In this document: one piece after another, positions 22,700 through 35,493 of the stretch
Numbering within the stretch: the stretch's first letter is position 1
Layout of the letters: each line of letters opens with the position of its first letter
From: Portulaca oleracea
Lineage: Eukaryota; Streptophyta; Magnoliopsida; Caryophyllales; Portulacaceae
Length of the DNA: 64,000 bases
Direction of reading: 5' to 3'
NCBI GenBank assembly: GCA_029582165.1
Contig: CM055877.1
Span: forward strand, 8,237,855 to 8,301,854
Notes under the pieces: generated by a model
What the model was told of the DNA's origin: nothing
What the model saw: only the letters and a program-made list of their open reading frames with translations
Databases searched by the model: none
Position numbers and translations under genes: made by a program

Positions 22700-24568
22700 A
22701 TGTCGGACGTGAACGGTTCTCAACCCAACCACGGTAATCGGGAGCGCCCGTAAGCTGCAGCCGAACAGCGCCCTCAAACCGCGACTGAACTGCGTCAGCG
22801 CCTTCCTCACTTGATATCCGGGCCGAGTACAACAACACCGGGGAATGACCTTGCTAGCCTGCTGATGATTGAGATGCTTAACAAGCACGAGGATCTACTG
22901 AAGAGGGTGGTGGATCGACAAGGAGGAGAAAGGGAAAATGATCCCTCCGCTCTCCTCCAAAGGTTCAATAGCTTCAACCCGCCCACTTACACCGGGGTAG
23001 CTGACCCCAAGGTCTTTGAAGATTGGGTTAGGGAGATTGAGAAGATTTTCGACACCACACACTGTCCTGAGGAGTTAAGGGTGGACTTTGCTGCTTACCA
23101 CCTAAAGGAAGAGGCCGATTTGTGGTGGGCCAGTGTGAAGGAAATAAGGACTGAACCGGGTTTCGACTGGAACCGCTTCAAGATTGTGCTAAGGGATCGA
23201 TTTTACCCAATTTCTCTCCAGAAGGCGAAAGAAAAAGAATTCATGAATCTGCGTCAAGTGGAAACTAGCGTGCTCGCCTACTCTGCAAAGTTCACCGAAC
23301 TATCTCGATTTGCATCTGCTTTGGTAGCCACTGAACAGCTAAGGATGGACCGTTTCTGGGATGAACTGAACTGCAAGATTCAGGATCGTATGTCATCGCG
23401 AGAGTTCACGTCTTACCAGAACATGCTGAACGTTGCCCTCACTATAGAAGGGGTGATGCATGACATGGAACGAAAGTTAGGCATACATGGGCAAAAGAGG
23501 AAAGAGCCACCCCGTTTTAACCCACCTCAACATTATCAGGAGAAGAGGTTCCGCCCTAACAACTGGCAGGGAAACCAGTCTTCGGGGCGTAGGCCATCGA
23601 ATATTCCAATATGCAAGGTTTGTGGTCGACCAGGCCATTATCCACGGGATTGTAGAGCAAGGAACGTGCGAGGAGGATGTTTCAACTGCGGGAGTTTCCA
23701 ACATCAGGTACGTCAGTGCCCTCAGCAGCCGACAGGGGGCCGAAGTGGAGGGAACAATGGAAGCAACGGAAATAATGGAAACAATGGGAATAACGGGAAT
23801 TGGAGAGCTCTGCTGACAACATATCAAAATCGGGGAGGCTATAATGGGAACCAAAGGTCACAACAGCAAAACCAAGGTGGATCTGGTGGAAATAAGAATA
23901 ACCAAGGGAGGCCAGCAAACCTGCCTCGTCCGCAACAACAACCACCGCGCAACGCAGGAGGACGAGTATATGTAATGAGGAAAGAAGAGGCTGAGAATGA
24001 AGCAGACGTTGTGACGGGTACCTTCTCTCTCCACCTCTACAATGTCTCTGTTTTATTTGATTCTGGTGCTAGTCATTCTTTTGTTGGACGAGCTATAGTA
24101 GAGAAGGCTAAGATGAAACCCTCGGAGAATAGTAAGCCTATGTCGGTAGCCCTACCTACCGGGGATACCATTAGTTGTGGAGAGTTATATGGTGGATGTC
24201 CTATAGTGATAGCAGGACAGGAGTTTGAGGCCGACCTTTATATGTTTGACCTAATGGAGTTCGACGTTATTTTGGGGATGGACTGGTTAGCAAAATATAG
24301 AGCCCAGATAGATTGTTATAAGCAAAAGGTGACCTTAATGGGACCGAACGGAAAGAAGGTAGTGCATTGGAGTGATAGGCATCTTCAGAGTGTGCGGATC
24401 ATCTCTGCCCTCAAGGCTCAGAAGTTGTTGGGTCAAGGTTGTGAAGGGTTTCTATGCAACGTAATCGACACCAAGGCGGAGGAGCTTACAATTGAGGATA
24501 TCCCGGTAGTGCGGGAGTATTCTTATTTCCGGAGGAGATCCCGGGCTTGCCTCCAATCAGGGAGGTAG
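22700..24568 (+). pseudogene. gag-pro: gag-protease of the chromovirus, broken
   Basis: The likely start is ATG 22700. Its frame is interrupted by TAA at 22751-22753 and then stays open to 24568. It encodes a capsid-type region (about 22920-23500), then two CCHC zinc knuckles, CKVCGRPGHYPRDC (23612-23653) and CFNCGSFQHQVRQC (23678-23719). An Asn/Gly-rich linker and an aspartic protease with active site DSGAS (24059-24073) follow, with a later ILGMDWL motif. Near 24520 the frame shifts away from the following pol frame and stops at 24566-24568. Gag packages element RNA and the protease processes the polyprotein. This copy cannot make the continuous product. Confidence 0.88.
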
Positions 24569-26364
24569 ATTTCTGCATCGATTTGGAGCCCGGGGCCGCA
24601 CCTGTTTCAAAAGCCCCATATCGCATGGCGCCCGCAGAGCTTAAGGAGTTGAAGACTCAGCTGGACGAGCTGCTAGAAAAGGGATATATACGACCCAGCA
24701 CGTCACCATGGGGAGCACTTGTACTGTTCATGAAGAAGAAGGATGGTAGCATGAGGTTGTGCATCGATTACCGGGAGTTGAACAAGATTACCGTCAAGAA
24801 TCGTTACCCTCTACCTCGTATTGATGATCTTTTCGACCAGTTGCGAGGAGCAACAACATTTTCTAAGATAGACCTGAGGTCGGGTTATCACCAGTTAAAA
24901 ATTCGCGAAGAAGATATCTCTAAAACCGCATTCCGAACTCGGTATGGCCATTATGAGTTCGTGGTAATGCCTTTTGGGCTTACAAATGCCGCAGCCGTCT
25001 TCATGGATTTGATGAACAGAGTGTTCAAGCCGTTCCTGGATAAGTTTGTAGTGGTGTTCATCGACGACATATTGGTATATTCAGGAACACGAGAGGAGCA
25101 TGCGAATCATCTGAGAGAAGTATTGACGACTCTACGGAGCAACGAGCTTTATGCGAAGCTTAAGAAGTGTGAGTTTTGGTTGGAACAAGTAGCATTCTTA
25201 GGACATGTGGTGTCCAAGGAAGGAGTAGCAGTAGACCCCCAAAAGGTGGAGGCCATCACCAAGTGGCCGACACTGAAGAATGCCACAGAGGTTAGGAGTT
25301 TTTTGGGCTTGGCAGGGTATTATAGGAAGTTCGTGCAAGATTTCTCGAAAATCGCCACCCCGTTGACCAATCTGACTCGGAAGTCAATAAAGTTCGCATG
25401 GTCGGAAAAATGTGAGCAAGCATTCCAGGAGTTGAAGAAGAAGCTTACCTCAACCCCTATTCTCGCTCTACCACAAGAGGACGAAGGATTCATTATCTAC
25501 AGTGACGCATCACATGGTGGATTGGGTTGTGTGCTCATGCAGAATGGGAAAGTGATTGCGTATGCATCTAGACAACTGAAGACGCATGAGAAGAACTATC
25601 CCACTCATGACCTGGAGTTGGCAGCAGTGGTTTTTGCGCTTAAGATCTGGAGGCATTATCTTTATGGAGTACACGGCGAGGTGTTCACTGACCATCAGAG
25701 TTTGAAATACCTTTTCACCCAGAAAGAGCTAAACCTTAGGCAGACTCGATGGCTGGAATTTCTGAAGGACTATGACGTGAATTTCCAATATCATCCCGGA
25801 AAAGCAAATGTAGTGGCTGATGCCCTGAGTAGGAGACCCTATCCTGCTATAAACCACTTGATGATGATACCGCACGAGTTGTGCGAGGAGTTTAGGAGAT
25901 TGGAGATTAATGTGGTAACACCTGGAAGGAAAGCTGTATTGAATGCCATGGAATTGCAACCTACCCTTATGGAAGAGATCAAGAGGACTCAAGAGCTGGA
26001 TTTGCAGCTTGTCAAGATACGGGAGGAAGTTTTGCAGGGGAAAGCCCTTGGTTTTGTGATCCATGAAGATGGTACGTTACGATTCCATAATCGCATCTGC
26101 ATACCTAATATGGAGGAGCTGAAAAGAAAGATCTTAGAAGAGGGGCACAATACGCCATATTCAGTGCATCCAGGGGGAAATAAGCTGTACAAAGACCTGA
26201 AACAGATGTTCTGGTGGAGTAATATGAAACAAGAAGTGGCAGACTTTGTGGCAAAGTGCCTTACATGCCAGCGAGTCAAGGCAGAGCATCAACGATCACG
26301 GACTTCCAGAACCGTTAGACGTCCCCCGAGTGGAAATGGGATTCGATATCAATGGATTTTGTGA
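24547..26364 (+). pseudogene. pol: Reverse transcriptase-RNase H-integrase N-terminus, out of frame with gag
   Basis: An open frame of about 605 codons. RT motifs include [15 protein letters not shown], [16 protein letters not shown] and the catalytic FIDDIL (FIDD at 25057-25068). RNase H shows YSDAS (from 25498), the [13 protein letters not shown] helix and TDHQSLKY. It ends with the integrase HHCC finger, whose cysteines are in CLTCQ (26257-26268). Similarity fails after about 26285, where the frame is lost, and the stop comes at 26362-26364. The RT core looks intact, but it lacks a start and is shifted relative to gag-pro. Confidence 0.9.
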
Positions 26365-27389
26365 TAGGTCTACCAAGGACCAAAGAAAACACAATGCAAT
26401 ATGGGTGATTGTAGATCGTTTGACCAAGTCACTCATTTCTAGCCATCGCCAACAATGTCCCTAGATCGGCTAGCTCAAGCCTATGTAAGGGAGATTGTAA
26501 GGTTACATGGAGTACCCATTCTATAGTCTCGAGATGAGAGACACCAGATTCGATGCAGTTTTGAAAAAAGTTACAAGAGGCGTTTGGTACAAAGCTCAAG
26601 TTCAGTACCGCATTTCACCCAACTACAGATGGGCAGACAGAGAGGACCATCCAAACCCTCGAAGATATGTTACGAGCATGCGCATTGGATTTCAAGGACT
26701 CGTGGGATGACGAGTTAATTCTCATTGAGTTCTCCTACAACAACAGTTACCATGCTAGTATAGGGATGTCACCCTTCGAAGCTTTGTATGGAAGGAGATG
26801 TAGAACTCCCCTATGTTGGCAGAAGATCGATGAAGCTCTAACGATTGGACCAGACCTAATACAAGCCACTACTCAGAAGGTTCGGATCATTCAGGACAAG
26901 ATGAAGGCAGCACAAAGTCGACAAAAGAGTTATGCTGACAGAAGGAGAAGACCTTTAGAGTTCGAAGTAAGGGAATACGTGTTTTTGCGGGTTTCACCCA
27001 CGAAGGGAGTTATGAGATTCGGCCAGTCAGGGAAGTTGACACCAAGGTTTATCGGGCCATATCCAATCTTGGAACGCATCGGAGAAGTCGCCTACAAGTT
27101 ACAGCTGCCAGGAGAACTCCCCAGAGTGCACAATGTCTTCCATGTGTCACAACTCAGGAAATACGTTCCAGACCCGACTCACGTGATTGATCCCGAGCCG
27201 CTTCAACTACAAGAAGATCTGAGCCATGAAGAGCAACCGCTAGAGATACTAGACCGTAGGGAAAAGCAGCTTAGGAGGAAAGTAGTTCCCTTGGTAAAAG
27301 TACGATGGGCAAATCATACCACAACGGAAGCAACCTGGGAAAAAGAAGACGAAATGAGGAAGAAGTACCCTCACTTGTTCCAAGCCTAA
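26285..27389 (+). pseudogene. Integrase core and chromodomain-like C-terminus, multiply frameshifted
   Basis: The catalytic core is split over at least three frames between 26285 and 26670. The first acidic residue region ([12 protein letters not shown]) and the last ([12 protein letters not shown]) are recognisable. The middle one is disrupted by an in-frame TGA near 26530. From 26667 one frame is open to 27389 with the GPY/F module ([19 protein letters not shown]) and a terminal [16 protein letters not shown] segment typical of chromovirus chromodomains, which steer integration by reading histone marks. Integrase activity from this copy is very unlikely. Confidence 0.87.
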
Positions 27390-27397
27390 GGCGCGTC

Positions 27398-27538
27398 AAG
27401 TTTCGGAGACGAAACTTCTTTTAAGAAGGTAATGATGTAAAACCTCGAGTTTTAGGAGGAATGGAACCGTTAGTTTCCTTACTGGACCGTTAGGGTTAAG
27501 TTTAAGTTTCGAGGACGAAACTTCTTCTAAGAAGGTAA
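27398..27538 (+). repeat. Duplicated polypurine-tract region
   Basis: The segment AAGTTTCGGAGACGAAACTT through AAGAAGGTAATGA occurs twice, at about 27398-27435 and 27501-27538. Between them lie 65 bp starting TGTAAAACCTCGAG, which resembles the first bases of the LTR. The second copy directly precedes the nested solo LTR. Confidence 0.7.
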
Positions 27539-30500
27539 TGTAACAACCCGCCCCAAAATCACGATTAATTAAGTACTAATTACCGTAATTACCTAAATTA
27601 CGTATAAATTTTTCGCTTTTACTTTTAATTATTTATTTCTTCGGTGCTAAGTCTCGTGCAGGAGATGGCAAAAGGGTATCAAGTTACCGGTTTAAAAATC
27701 TTGGATTTATTCATTTCACTCGTTAAGTTAAACTATTCCGGGTCTTACCGTTACGTTATTTCTTTAACCGGAAAAGAGTTTAATTATTCTACTTTTTAAC
27801 GTTTATATTTTATTACCCAAACCTTAATTTATTTGGGTTATATTTATTTTATATAATCACAAGTAATATTTATGTCTATTCATTTAATTTTTTTTTTCTA
27901 ATTCAAGTCTTATTTCCTTACATTCAAATTGTTACTACTTAATTTAATATAGTACAAACTAATTAGTTTTAGCCCAATATATTTTATAATTACTAAGTTA
28001 TTTAAATTTTCTGATTTAATTAAGTGGTAAGTTGTTAATTATTGTCCTAAGTTTAATTTAGTTAATATATATTAGTAGTTAGGGGGGGAAGAGTCTTTTA
28101 TTTCATTCTTCCAATTTTCAAACATTGCTCCACACTCCCTCACTTCTCCCTTCCCCTAGCCCTTCCCCCTCTGCCGCCCAGCTCCGGCCACCGGCGCCGG
28201 TCACCACCGCCGGAAAAAGGTGGCCGTCGGCCCCTCCATCTTCCCTCTTGTGTTTTCATCCATTTTTAACCTCAAGGGTAATCTCTCAAACCCCAATTTC
28301 AAATCTTTTATGTCCTAATCTGAAAATTCATGTTATATATATGTTTCTTTTGTAAATTCCATCTCTTTTACTCTCTTTATTCATGAATTCAAGTGTATAA
28401 TTGGATTGGTTAAGTTAGGGTTTGAGTTTGGAGTATGTGCATGTGTATTTGGATGTATTCTTGAGGTTTTCTTGTTAAATTCTTGATGGATGTTGTTATA
28501 ATCTTGATGCATGTGAATTCCTTGATAAGTTTCTGAGTATTAAGGGCTGGTTATATATGCTAGGATTATTATTTTAGTGTTATCATGTTTAATTTGGGTG
28601 AATTAGTGAGGTTTTTGGTGCAAGAGTTCAAGAACAAGTCCTTTATGTTGAGTTTATGTTTAATCCATGGTTGCATGTGGGATTAGAGCTCTTTGATGAG
28701 TTATCTTTCAAGGTTTAATTCTGGAAATATAGTGGATTATAGCCAAAGTGAAGTTTGGTTGAGAATTAGTATGAATTAAGGGCTAAAAATATCATTAGAG
28801 CTGAAATTAAGAGCAAGTTAGTCTCTGTTTCGATTCTGGAAATTTACAGCAGTATAAAAGTGGGATTTTTGCCCAGATTTCTACTCCATTTGATAGCTTA
28901 AGGTGTTAGCAAACCATAGGCTTTGGAATTTCTAATTTCCGACATGTATAGCCCGAGTTATGACCGAAACCGTGAAGGTACAATTTTATATACGAATTTT
29001 TGGGTCAGTGTTTTGAGGGCTGTTTTTCGTCCCTTTGGAGACCTTTTTGGTTTTTATGGTAAACATGAAAGTTTTAGGCCTCTTTGCAAGCTTTCCGGAA
29101 AGGTATGGTTTGTATTTATACGATGTCGGGAGTGTGAGATATGAGCCCGGGAAGAAGGGCTGTCTACTTGAAGTTTCTGCCCAGTTTATCCTTTATAAAA
29201 TTCCATCTTTAAGGCCCTAAACCAAGTCAATAGGGGACTTTAAGCATTGATAAGTTATGGTTTATGTTATAATCTTAGGTTAAAGTCTTAAGGGGGAAAA
29301 GTATGGTTTTGGAAGCCTAAGTATGTCCTAAGGTCTTTTAGCCAAGAGTGGTAATTTAAACACAAGTTATATATATCTCTCCCAGTGAGTGTTAGCTTAA
29401 GAATTCAATATCTTTGAGTTGGTCAAGGTTTTATCTAGCTAGTGACTTCCAAGTTCTAAATAACTCTCAAGTTAAGTCCCTCTAAGTTCTCAACTCAAAG
29501 TTTATTCTTCAAACTCCATTATTCATTCTCCTTTCATCAATCGTATCATCGACATCGTTTTTCTCTAAATAAGTCTAGAGGAACCCTTTGAATCTCGTAT
29601 TCACCTTCAATCTTTGGTTCTTATACGTCATTAATCTAAGCTATCTTTCAAGGTCCAAGTGCCTTCTTTGATTTCACCTTCTACATTAATTTCTCTATGT
29701 AATTTCATTCCGGAATTCCTAATTTTATTCTACTCTAGCTTCTGTCCGGGCCCATTTTGAGGCCCTTCCACTCATTTTTAGCTTCTGGTTCTGTTGACAA
29801 AGTTGTAGATTATGTTTTTTCCTATTCCGGGATGTACTCTTTTACTTCGTTTCAATTTTCCTAACTCAAGTTATGCTTTAAACTCTATTTTACTAAACCT
29901 GAATTTTTCTTCCTAAAGTTAATTCATTTATATTACTAAGTTTCTAAACTTATGAGTCTAATTTAGAACCTTATTCGGTTCTTCATTTCTATTTATTTTC
30001 ATCTTAGTTGACAAGCTTCCAAAGCCATCTCCAAGCCGATCTGCGCCGCCAAGATCTTTAGCGTCCCAAGGTACGCAAATTGTCCAGCTTTTACGATCTA
30101 AGTTATATTCATGATTCATTCAATTTATGACATGTCAAGTTTTATGTTTTATGATATCATTATGTTCGAAAGTGGACCCATTTTATGTATTTTATGTTTA
30201 TGTTTTAGCTAGTTACGTGAAGTGCTAGCCTTTTAGATGCTCCTGATCAGAGTGTCCTAGACTGCGTTGTCGCATCGGCCAGATGTGGGCACCAATCCAA
30301 ATCTAGATCGATTTGGGCATGCGCGTGTGTGAGGTGCTTCCACCGATCATAAGGGTTCCACGTATTTTCTATATACCTCTATTCTATGTTATTCATGTTT
30401 ATGTTTTATGCACATCATTGCAAGTTATCGTTTTATCCCCTTTTCCCGTTTTCAAAATGAATTTAAATGCCGGCACCAAAACCGCTTTGAACAGTTTACG

Positions 30501-30921
30501 TGGAGAGGTTTACGCTTGAGCGTTTCCCCCACTCATTTTTGCGATGTTTTATGGTTTTGTTTTTAGGAGGCTCGAGCTCCCAAGGCAAGGACAAGTCGGT
30601 TCCAAAGTAATTCAGGGCTGTCAAGGTAGTTCTCTAAGGAAATCACCGGTTAGCAAGGGCGAGCAGGATTTTGGAAGTTGTTTTAGTATTTGAGCTATGT
30701 TTAAGTTTATATACTTTATCCAAGGGTTGTATAAGTTTTATATGTGAAGGTTCTTAAGTTAGTAAGTTATCTTGTGGTTTTGGAAGTTTCTTTGATGTTG
30801 TTGTCTTGTCTCTTTTGGGAGACGGCGGTAATGCCTCGACCTAAGGTGTTCCGCTGCGCTAATCACAGGTTTGGGATTCTAAGTATAGTCTTAATCTTGT
30901 GATTAAGGTTGGGGCGTTACA
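27539..30921 (+). mobile_element. Nested 3.38-kb solo LTR (TSD GGTAA)
   Basis: Begins TGTAACAACCCGCCCC and ends GGGGCGTTACA. It is flanked by perfect duplications GGTAA at 27534-27538 and 30922-30926. It differs in sequence from the host LTR but shares the terminal style and a late ACGGCGGTAATGCCTCGACC-like block comparable to the host's ACGGCAGTGACGCCCAAAC. It is therefore probably a different Tekay-type family. A CT/CCGCC-rich promoter-like stretch lies at 28130-28230. There is no coding sequence. It is a solo LTR left by LTR-LTR recombination. Confidence 0.9.
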
Positions 30922-31187
30922 GGTAATGATGTAAAACTCCGAAAAATCCAAAGATGTTGACTGTGACGTCGTTAGTAAATTAGGTTTGACTTCGTTATTT
31001 ATTATTATTCACTTGTGTTTATTTTGCTAACACTTGAGCTCGTAGGATCGTGAGAGACTAACAAGGGTATATCGGTAATTTCATGGGTTTAGTATTATTA
31101 GTTTTACTCTTTTTATTATTAGTATTACTATTAATATTATTGAGTTATGTGATTAATTACGTGAATATTATTTACTATGTGATTATA

Positions 31188-31218
<31 letters not shown>

Positions 31219-32431
31219 TATTAGTATTATTAGTTGTTTTTAGAAAAAAATCAGATTTTAATTGTTAATGTTGGGTTGGGTTAGGATTAAAAGTAGATTA
31301 GTTGGGCCTAATTTGTTAGATAGTATAAAAACTCTCTATCTCTTTCTCTCTCAAAACCCTAATCTCCATCAAACCCTAACCCTAGTTTTCTCCTCTCCTC
31401 TCCCTCTCTCTCTCCCTCGGCCACCACCCCAGCGCCACTGGCCGCCACCAATAAACCGCGCCGCAACCACCTTCTTCTTCTCTCTTTTCCTCTTTCTCCT
31501 CTCGATCTCCTCTCTCGCCTCTTTGCCGCCCAGACGCGCCACCACCGTCGTCCACCAGCACCGTCGTCACCACCCGTCGCCACCCTAGCGCTGCCGCCCA
31601 ACGTCGTCGGAGCCCTCCCCCAGTCGAAGGAAACCGCTCGAGTTCGCCAGGGTGTTGTTGCTCGGGAAACTGACGTCGACCACCATCCCTCCGATGAGCC
31701 ACCACTGTCGCCTGCCACCTGCGACCACCGACGTACTCCCTCCGACCACCGCTCGCTGCCACCGTCGCCGGAAACAGCCGTGCCCTAACCCTACGTAAAC
31801 CCTAACCCTAAAACCCTAACTGTTTTCTATTTTGTTTTGGATATTTTTCTTTTTCTTTTCCTTTTTTTTCTTTTCTGCTTTTAATTTCAAAATTTAATTG
31901 TTTTTTTTATAATTATTGAATTGTATTATTTATGATTAGTTTTGTAATTAGGAAAATTATTTGTAAGTTTTTCTTGGTTGTAATTATGTGTAAATTGTTA
32001 ATTGTTATGTGTAATTTGTTTATTTGTTATATGTAATTTTATGTTGTAATTGTAATTAGATTAAGTTGTAATAGTTGGTTATTAGGTTTAAAAGTGGTTC
32101 TTTGATTCCTTTATAATTCTTTATTTTCCTTATAAATCATATTAGATCACTATATTATTATATGCACGAAATTGGAAAGTGTAACATCTAGGTTAAATTC
32201 TTGATTAACAAATTAAGTTGGTTAATTTAGATTCAATCTTTGTTAGTAATTCGTTTCTTGTTAAATCTTGATTCTTGAAATTAATTAGGTTTCTTGTTAA
32301 ATATTACATGTTCTTTAAGTCTTTCTTGATGCTTGAATTCTTGATTTAATCTTGTATAAAGAAATTGGTTGTTGGGGTTCTTGATTAGAAGTTTAAATGT
32401 TTATATGTTCTTTATAGTTTATTCACATATA

Positions 32432-34601
32432 TGTTCTTAAGGTTCCTTCTTGTTTATTGGTTAAGAAATTCATGTTTAGGATAGTGTTAATATTTCGTGC
32501 ATGACTATTATAAGGTTAGTATTAGAATATATGCACATAAGGTATGTCATGTTAGTGTATGATATTTTATGCATGTTTTAGGATTAGATTAAATTACTAA
32601 AGTTGATTTCATGTATTGCAATTTGGTTTTGATGATGGGAAGTTTGATGTTTGAACCCTAAGTTAAGTTGGACTTTATACCTTAGACCCTAGTTACTGTT
32701 TTGAGCCCAAATTAGAACCCGAAGATCAATTGGTAAAAGTTAGAACCGAAATTACAAATTTATTAAGAACCGGTAACGGGACAGTTTTGTTAGTGTCTAA
32801 AGATCGGGTTGCCACGATTAGTATAGTTACTCTTTGACAGAACCCTTTTAACTGGAGGTTCCCTTAGATGTTAGGAACCATAGGAATTTTACGGATCGAA
32901 CGTTTGATTTGTATAACCCGAGTTATAATTTTACCAGAACCTGTCAGATCTGGACCAATTGGGAAGATGGGTGTATTTAGAGTCCTTCGGGACTGATATG
33001 GGCTTGGTCATCAACATAGAAGTTCTAGTAGACATCCCGAGGTTTCCGAAAAGTCCAGAACCAGACCCATAGGATGTTGGGAAGTCGAGTTGTGACCCGT
33101 TTTATGTGAACGTTACAATCTGTCCTCTGCTTGCTTTTATTTATGAAAATTGTTGAGTAAATGTTATGTGTGAACTTGTTATATAATTCCTTGAGTGTGT
33201 TAAGTGTAATTCATAAATGATAGGAACCTAAGTGTTCCTAGGGGATGGGTTAGGTAGTTGATAGTTAATACTAACTTCGTTAGAACGCGTTTTGATTAGA
33301 TAATTATTCTTATTCTAGGCCCGAGTTAGTGCGTGACGATAGTGAGCTCAAGTGTGTTCTCCTTATTGCTGTACTGTGACGTTATTAAGGTAATTGTCTA
33401 TGCTCTAATCCCCATCGGGATGCTCTTTAAATGTGTTTTGATGTTTTTTAATCTATTTTGAGAATTGCATCCCGAAAGGGGACTTTTGTGGAAATACGAC
33501 CATCTGTTTTGATAGTGTTCTTAAGGTTCTTTCTTGTTTATTGGTTAAGAAATTCATGTTTAGGATAGTGTTAATATTTCGTGCATGACTATTATAAGGT
33601 TAGTATTAGAATATATGCACATAAGGTATTCCATGTTAGTGTATGATATTTTATGCATGTTTTAGGATTAGATTAAATTACTAAAGTTGATTTCATGTGT
33701 TGCAATTTGGTTTTGATGATGGGAAGTTTGATGTTTGAACCCTAAGTTAAGTTGGAAGTTATACCTTAGACCCTAGTTACTGTTTTGAGCCCAAATTAGA
33801 ACCCGGAGATCAATTGGTAAAAGTTAGAGCCGAAATTACAAATTTATTAAGAACCGGTAACGGGACAGTTTTGTTAGTGTCTAAAGATCGGGTTGCCACG
33901 ATTAGTATAGTTACTCTTTGACAGAACCCTTTTAACTGGAGGTTCCCTTAGATGTAAGGAACCATAGGAATTTTACGGATCGAACGTTTGATTTGTATAA
34001 CACGAGTTATAACCTTTTTACCAGAACCTGTCAGATCTGGACCAATTGGGAAGATAGGTGTATTTAGAGTCCTTAGGAACTGATATGAGCTTGGTCATCA
34101 ACATAGAAGTTTTAGTAGACATCCCGAGGTTTCCGAAAAGTCCAGAACCAGACCCATAGGATGTCGGGAAGTCGAGTTGTGACCCGTTTTATATGAACGT
34201 TACAATCTGTCCTCTGCTTGCTTTTATTTATGAAAATTGTTGAGTAAATGTTATGTGTGAACTTGTTATATAATTCCTTGAGTGTGTTAAGTGTAATTCA
34301 TAAATGATAGGAACCTAAGTTTTCCTAGGGGATGGGTTAGGTAGTTGATAGTTAATACTAACTTCGTTAGAACGCGTTTTGATTAGATAATTATTCTTAT
34401 TCTAGGCCCGAGTTAGTGCGTGACGATAGTGAGCTCAAGTGTGTTCTCCTTATTGCTGTACTGTGACGTTATTCAGGTAATTGTCTATGCTCTAATCCCC
34501 ATCGGGATGCTCTTTAAATGTGTTTTGATGTTTTATAATCTATTTTGAGAATTGCATCCCGAAAGGGGACTTTTGTGGAAATACGACCATCTGTTTTGAT
34601 A
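32432..34601 (+). repeat. Tandem duplication inside the 3' LTR (2 x ~1.085 kb)
   Basis: Copy 1 is 32432-33514 and copy 2 is 33515-34601. Both run from TGTTCTTAAGGTTC to CCATCTGTTTTGATA. The 5' LTR has a single copy. Copy 2 has private differences (for example AAGTTTTCCTAGGGG versus AAGTGTTCCTAGGGG) that copy 1 and the 5' LTR lack. Confidence 0.88.
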
Positions 34602-34857
34602 ATCTTTTTTATTCGATTGTGATCTTGGTTTATTTGAGTTGAGAAATTGGATGGTCTTTTATTCGAAGTTTTGTTAATGGTTTTGATAACTTGGGATGGT
34701 TTGACTTGAGAGTCGTGAGTTGAGTTTGAAAATTGTATAAATAATTCAAGTGGAAACGTTAAGCGGGTTTCGGGGGATAAACTGTTGTGCAGGTGTAACA
34801 ACCTGCAGGGTTATGGACTGTGATCGTGGCTTCCTTCCCTGATATAGGATAGTATTT

Positions 34858-35004
34858 TGATGCCTTTGGTAGGCGATATTATTTATGCCTTTGGTGGGCG
34901 ATGTTCTTGATGCCTTTGGTAGGCGATGTTTTGATGCCTTTGGTGGGCGATATTATTTATGCCTTTGGTAGGCGATGTTCTTGATGCCTTTGGTAGGCGA
35001 TGTT
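34858..35004 (+). repeat. GATGCCTTTGGTAGGCGAT minisatellite (3' LTR)
   Basis: Counterpart of the seven-copy array at 20850-20996. Confidence 0.85.
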
Positions 35005-35493
35005 ACTTTAAGGGATTTGGTATCCCGCCCGCAAATTAAAATATAGATTGGATGGGTTGAGGAAACAGTATGAGATTAAAGGTTTGTAAAACATTTGATT
35101 CGATCCCTCTCCCCAAAATGAATTGAAATAAACTTAAACTGTTTTAAACGTTAGGGGTAGACATTATTGAGATTTCCCCCTCATTTTTGAAATGTTTTGT
35201 TTTCAGGTGAAGATCTAAATGCTGGAGACGGGAATTAGAAGTGAGGACGACAAGTCTAGAAGTCCATGAACCTTTTTATATTGTTTTCATTATGAAATCT
35301 TAAAGTTTTGTTTTGAGTTGTTAGTAGTTACCGTTAGCAGACAGTTGTGTTTTTTCCTTTCTCGCCTTGTATTCCTTCGGGGATACGGCAGTGACGCCCA
35401 AACTAAATTTGAAGTCTTCCGCTAAGTTTTGTCTGTTAACGATAGTTTGACTTTGACTTTTCTATAATTGAATTTACGGGGCGTTACACTAAG

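Larger units (their letters stand above)
30930..35488 (+). repeat. Chromovirus 3' LTR, 4559 bp with internal duplication
   Basis: TGTAAAACTCCGAAAAATCC to GGGGCGTTACA, homologous to the 5' LTR throughout but about 1.09 kb longer because of a tandem duplication (32432-34601). TATAAAAA is at 31324-31331. Confidence 0.92.
18003..35493 (+). mobile_element. Ty3/gypsy chromovirus (Tekay-like), full-length with a nested solo LTR
   Basis: TSD CTAAG at 18003-18007 and 35489-35493 brackets two LTRs that begin TGTAAAAC and end GGGGCGTTAYA. Between them are an initiator-Met primer-binding site, a leader ORF, gag with two CCHC knuckles, protease, reverse transcriptase, RNase H, integrase and a C-terminal chromodomain-like segment. 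The order PR-RT-RH-IN marks Ty3/gypsy, and the chromodomain plus GPY/F module and long LTRs point to the chromovirus Tekay/Del clade. All coding parts carry stops or frame losses, so this copy is not autonomous. A related solo LTR (27539-30921) has inserted beside the 3' LTR. Confidence 0.92.
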
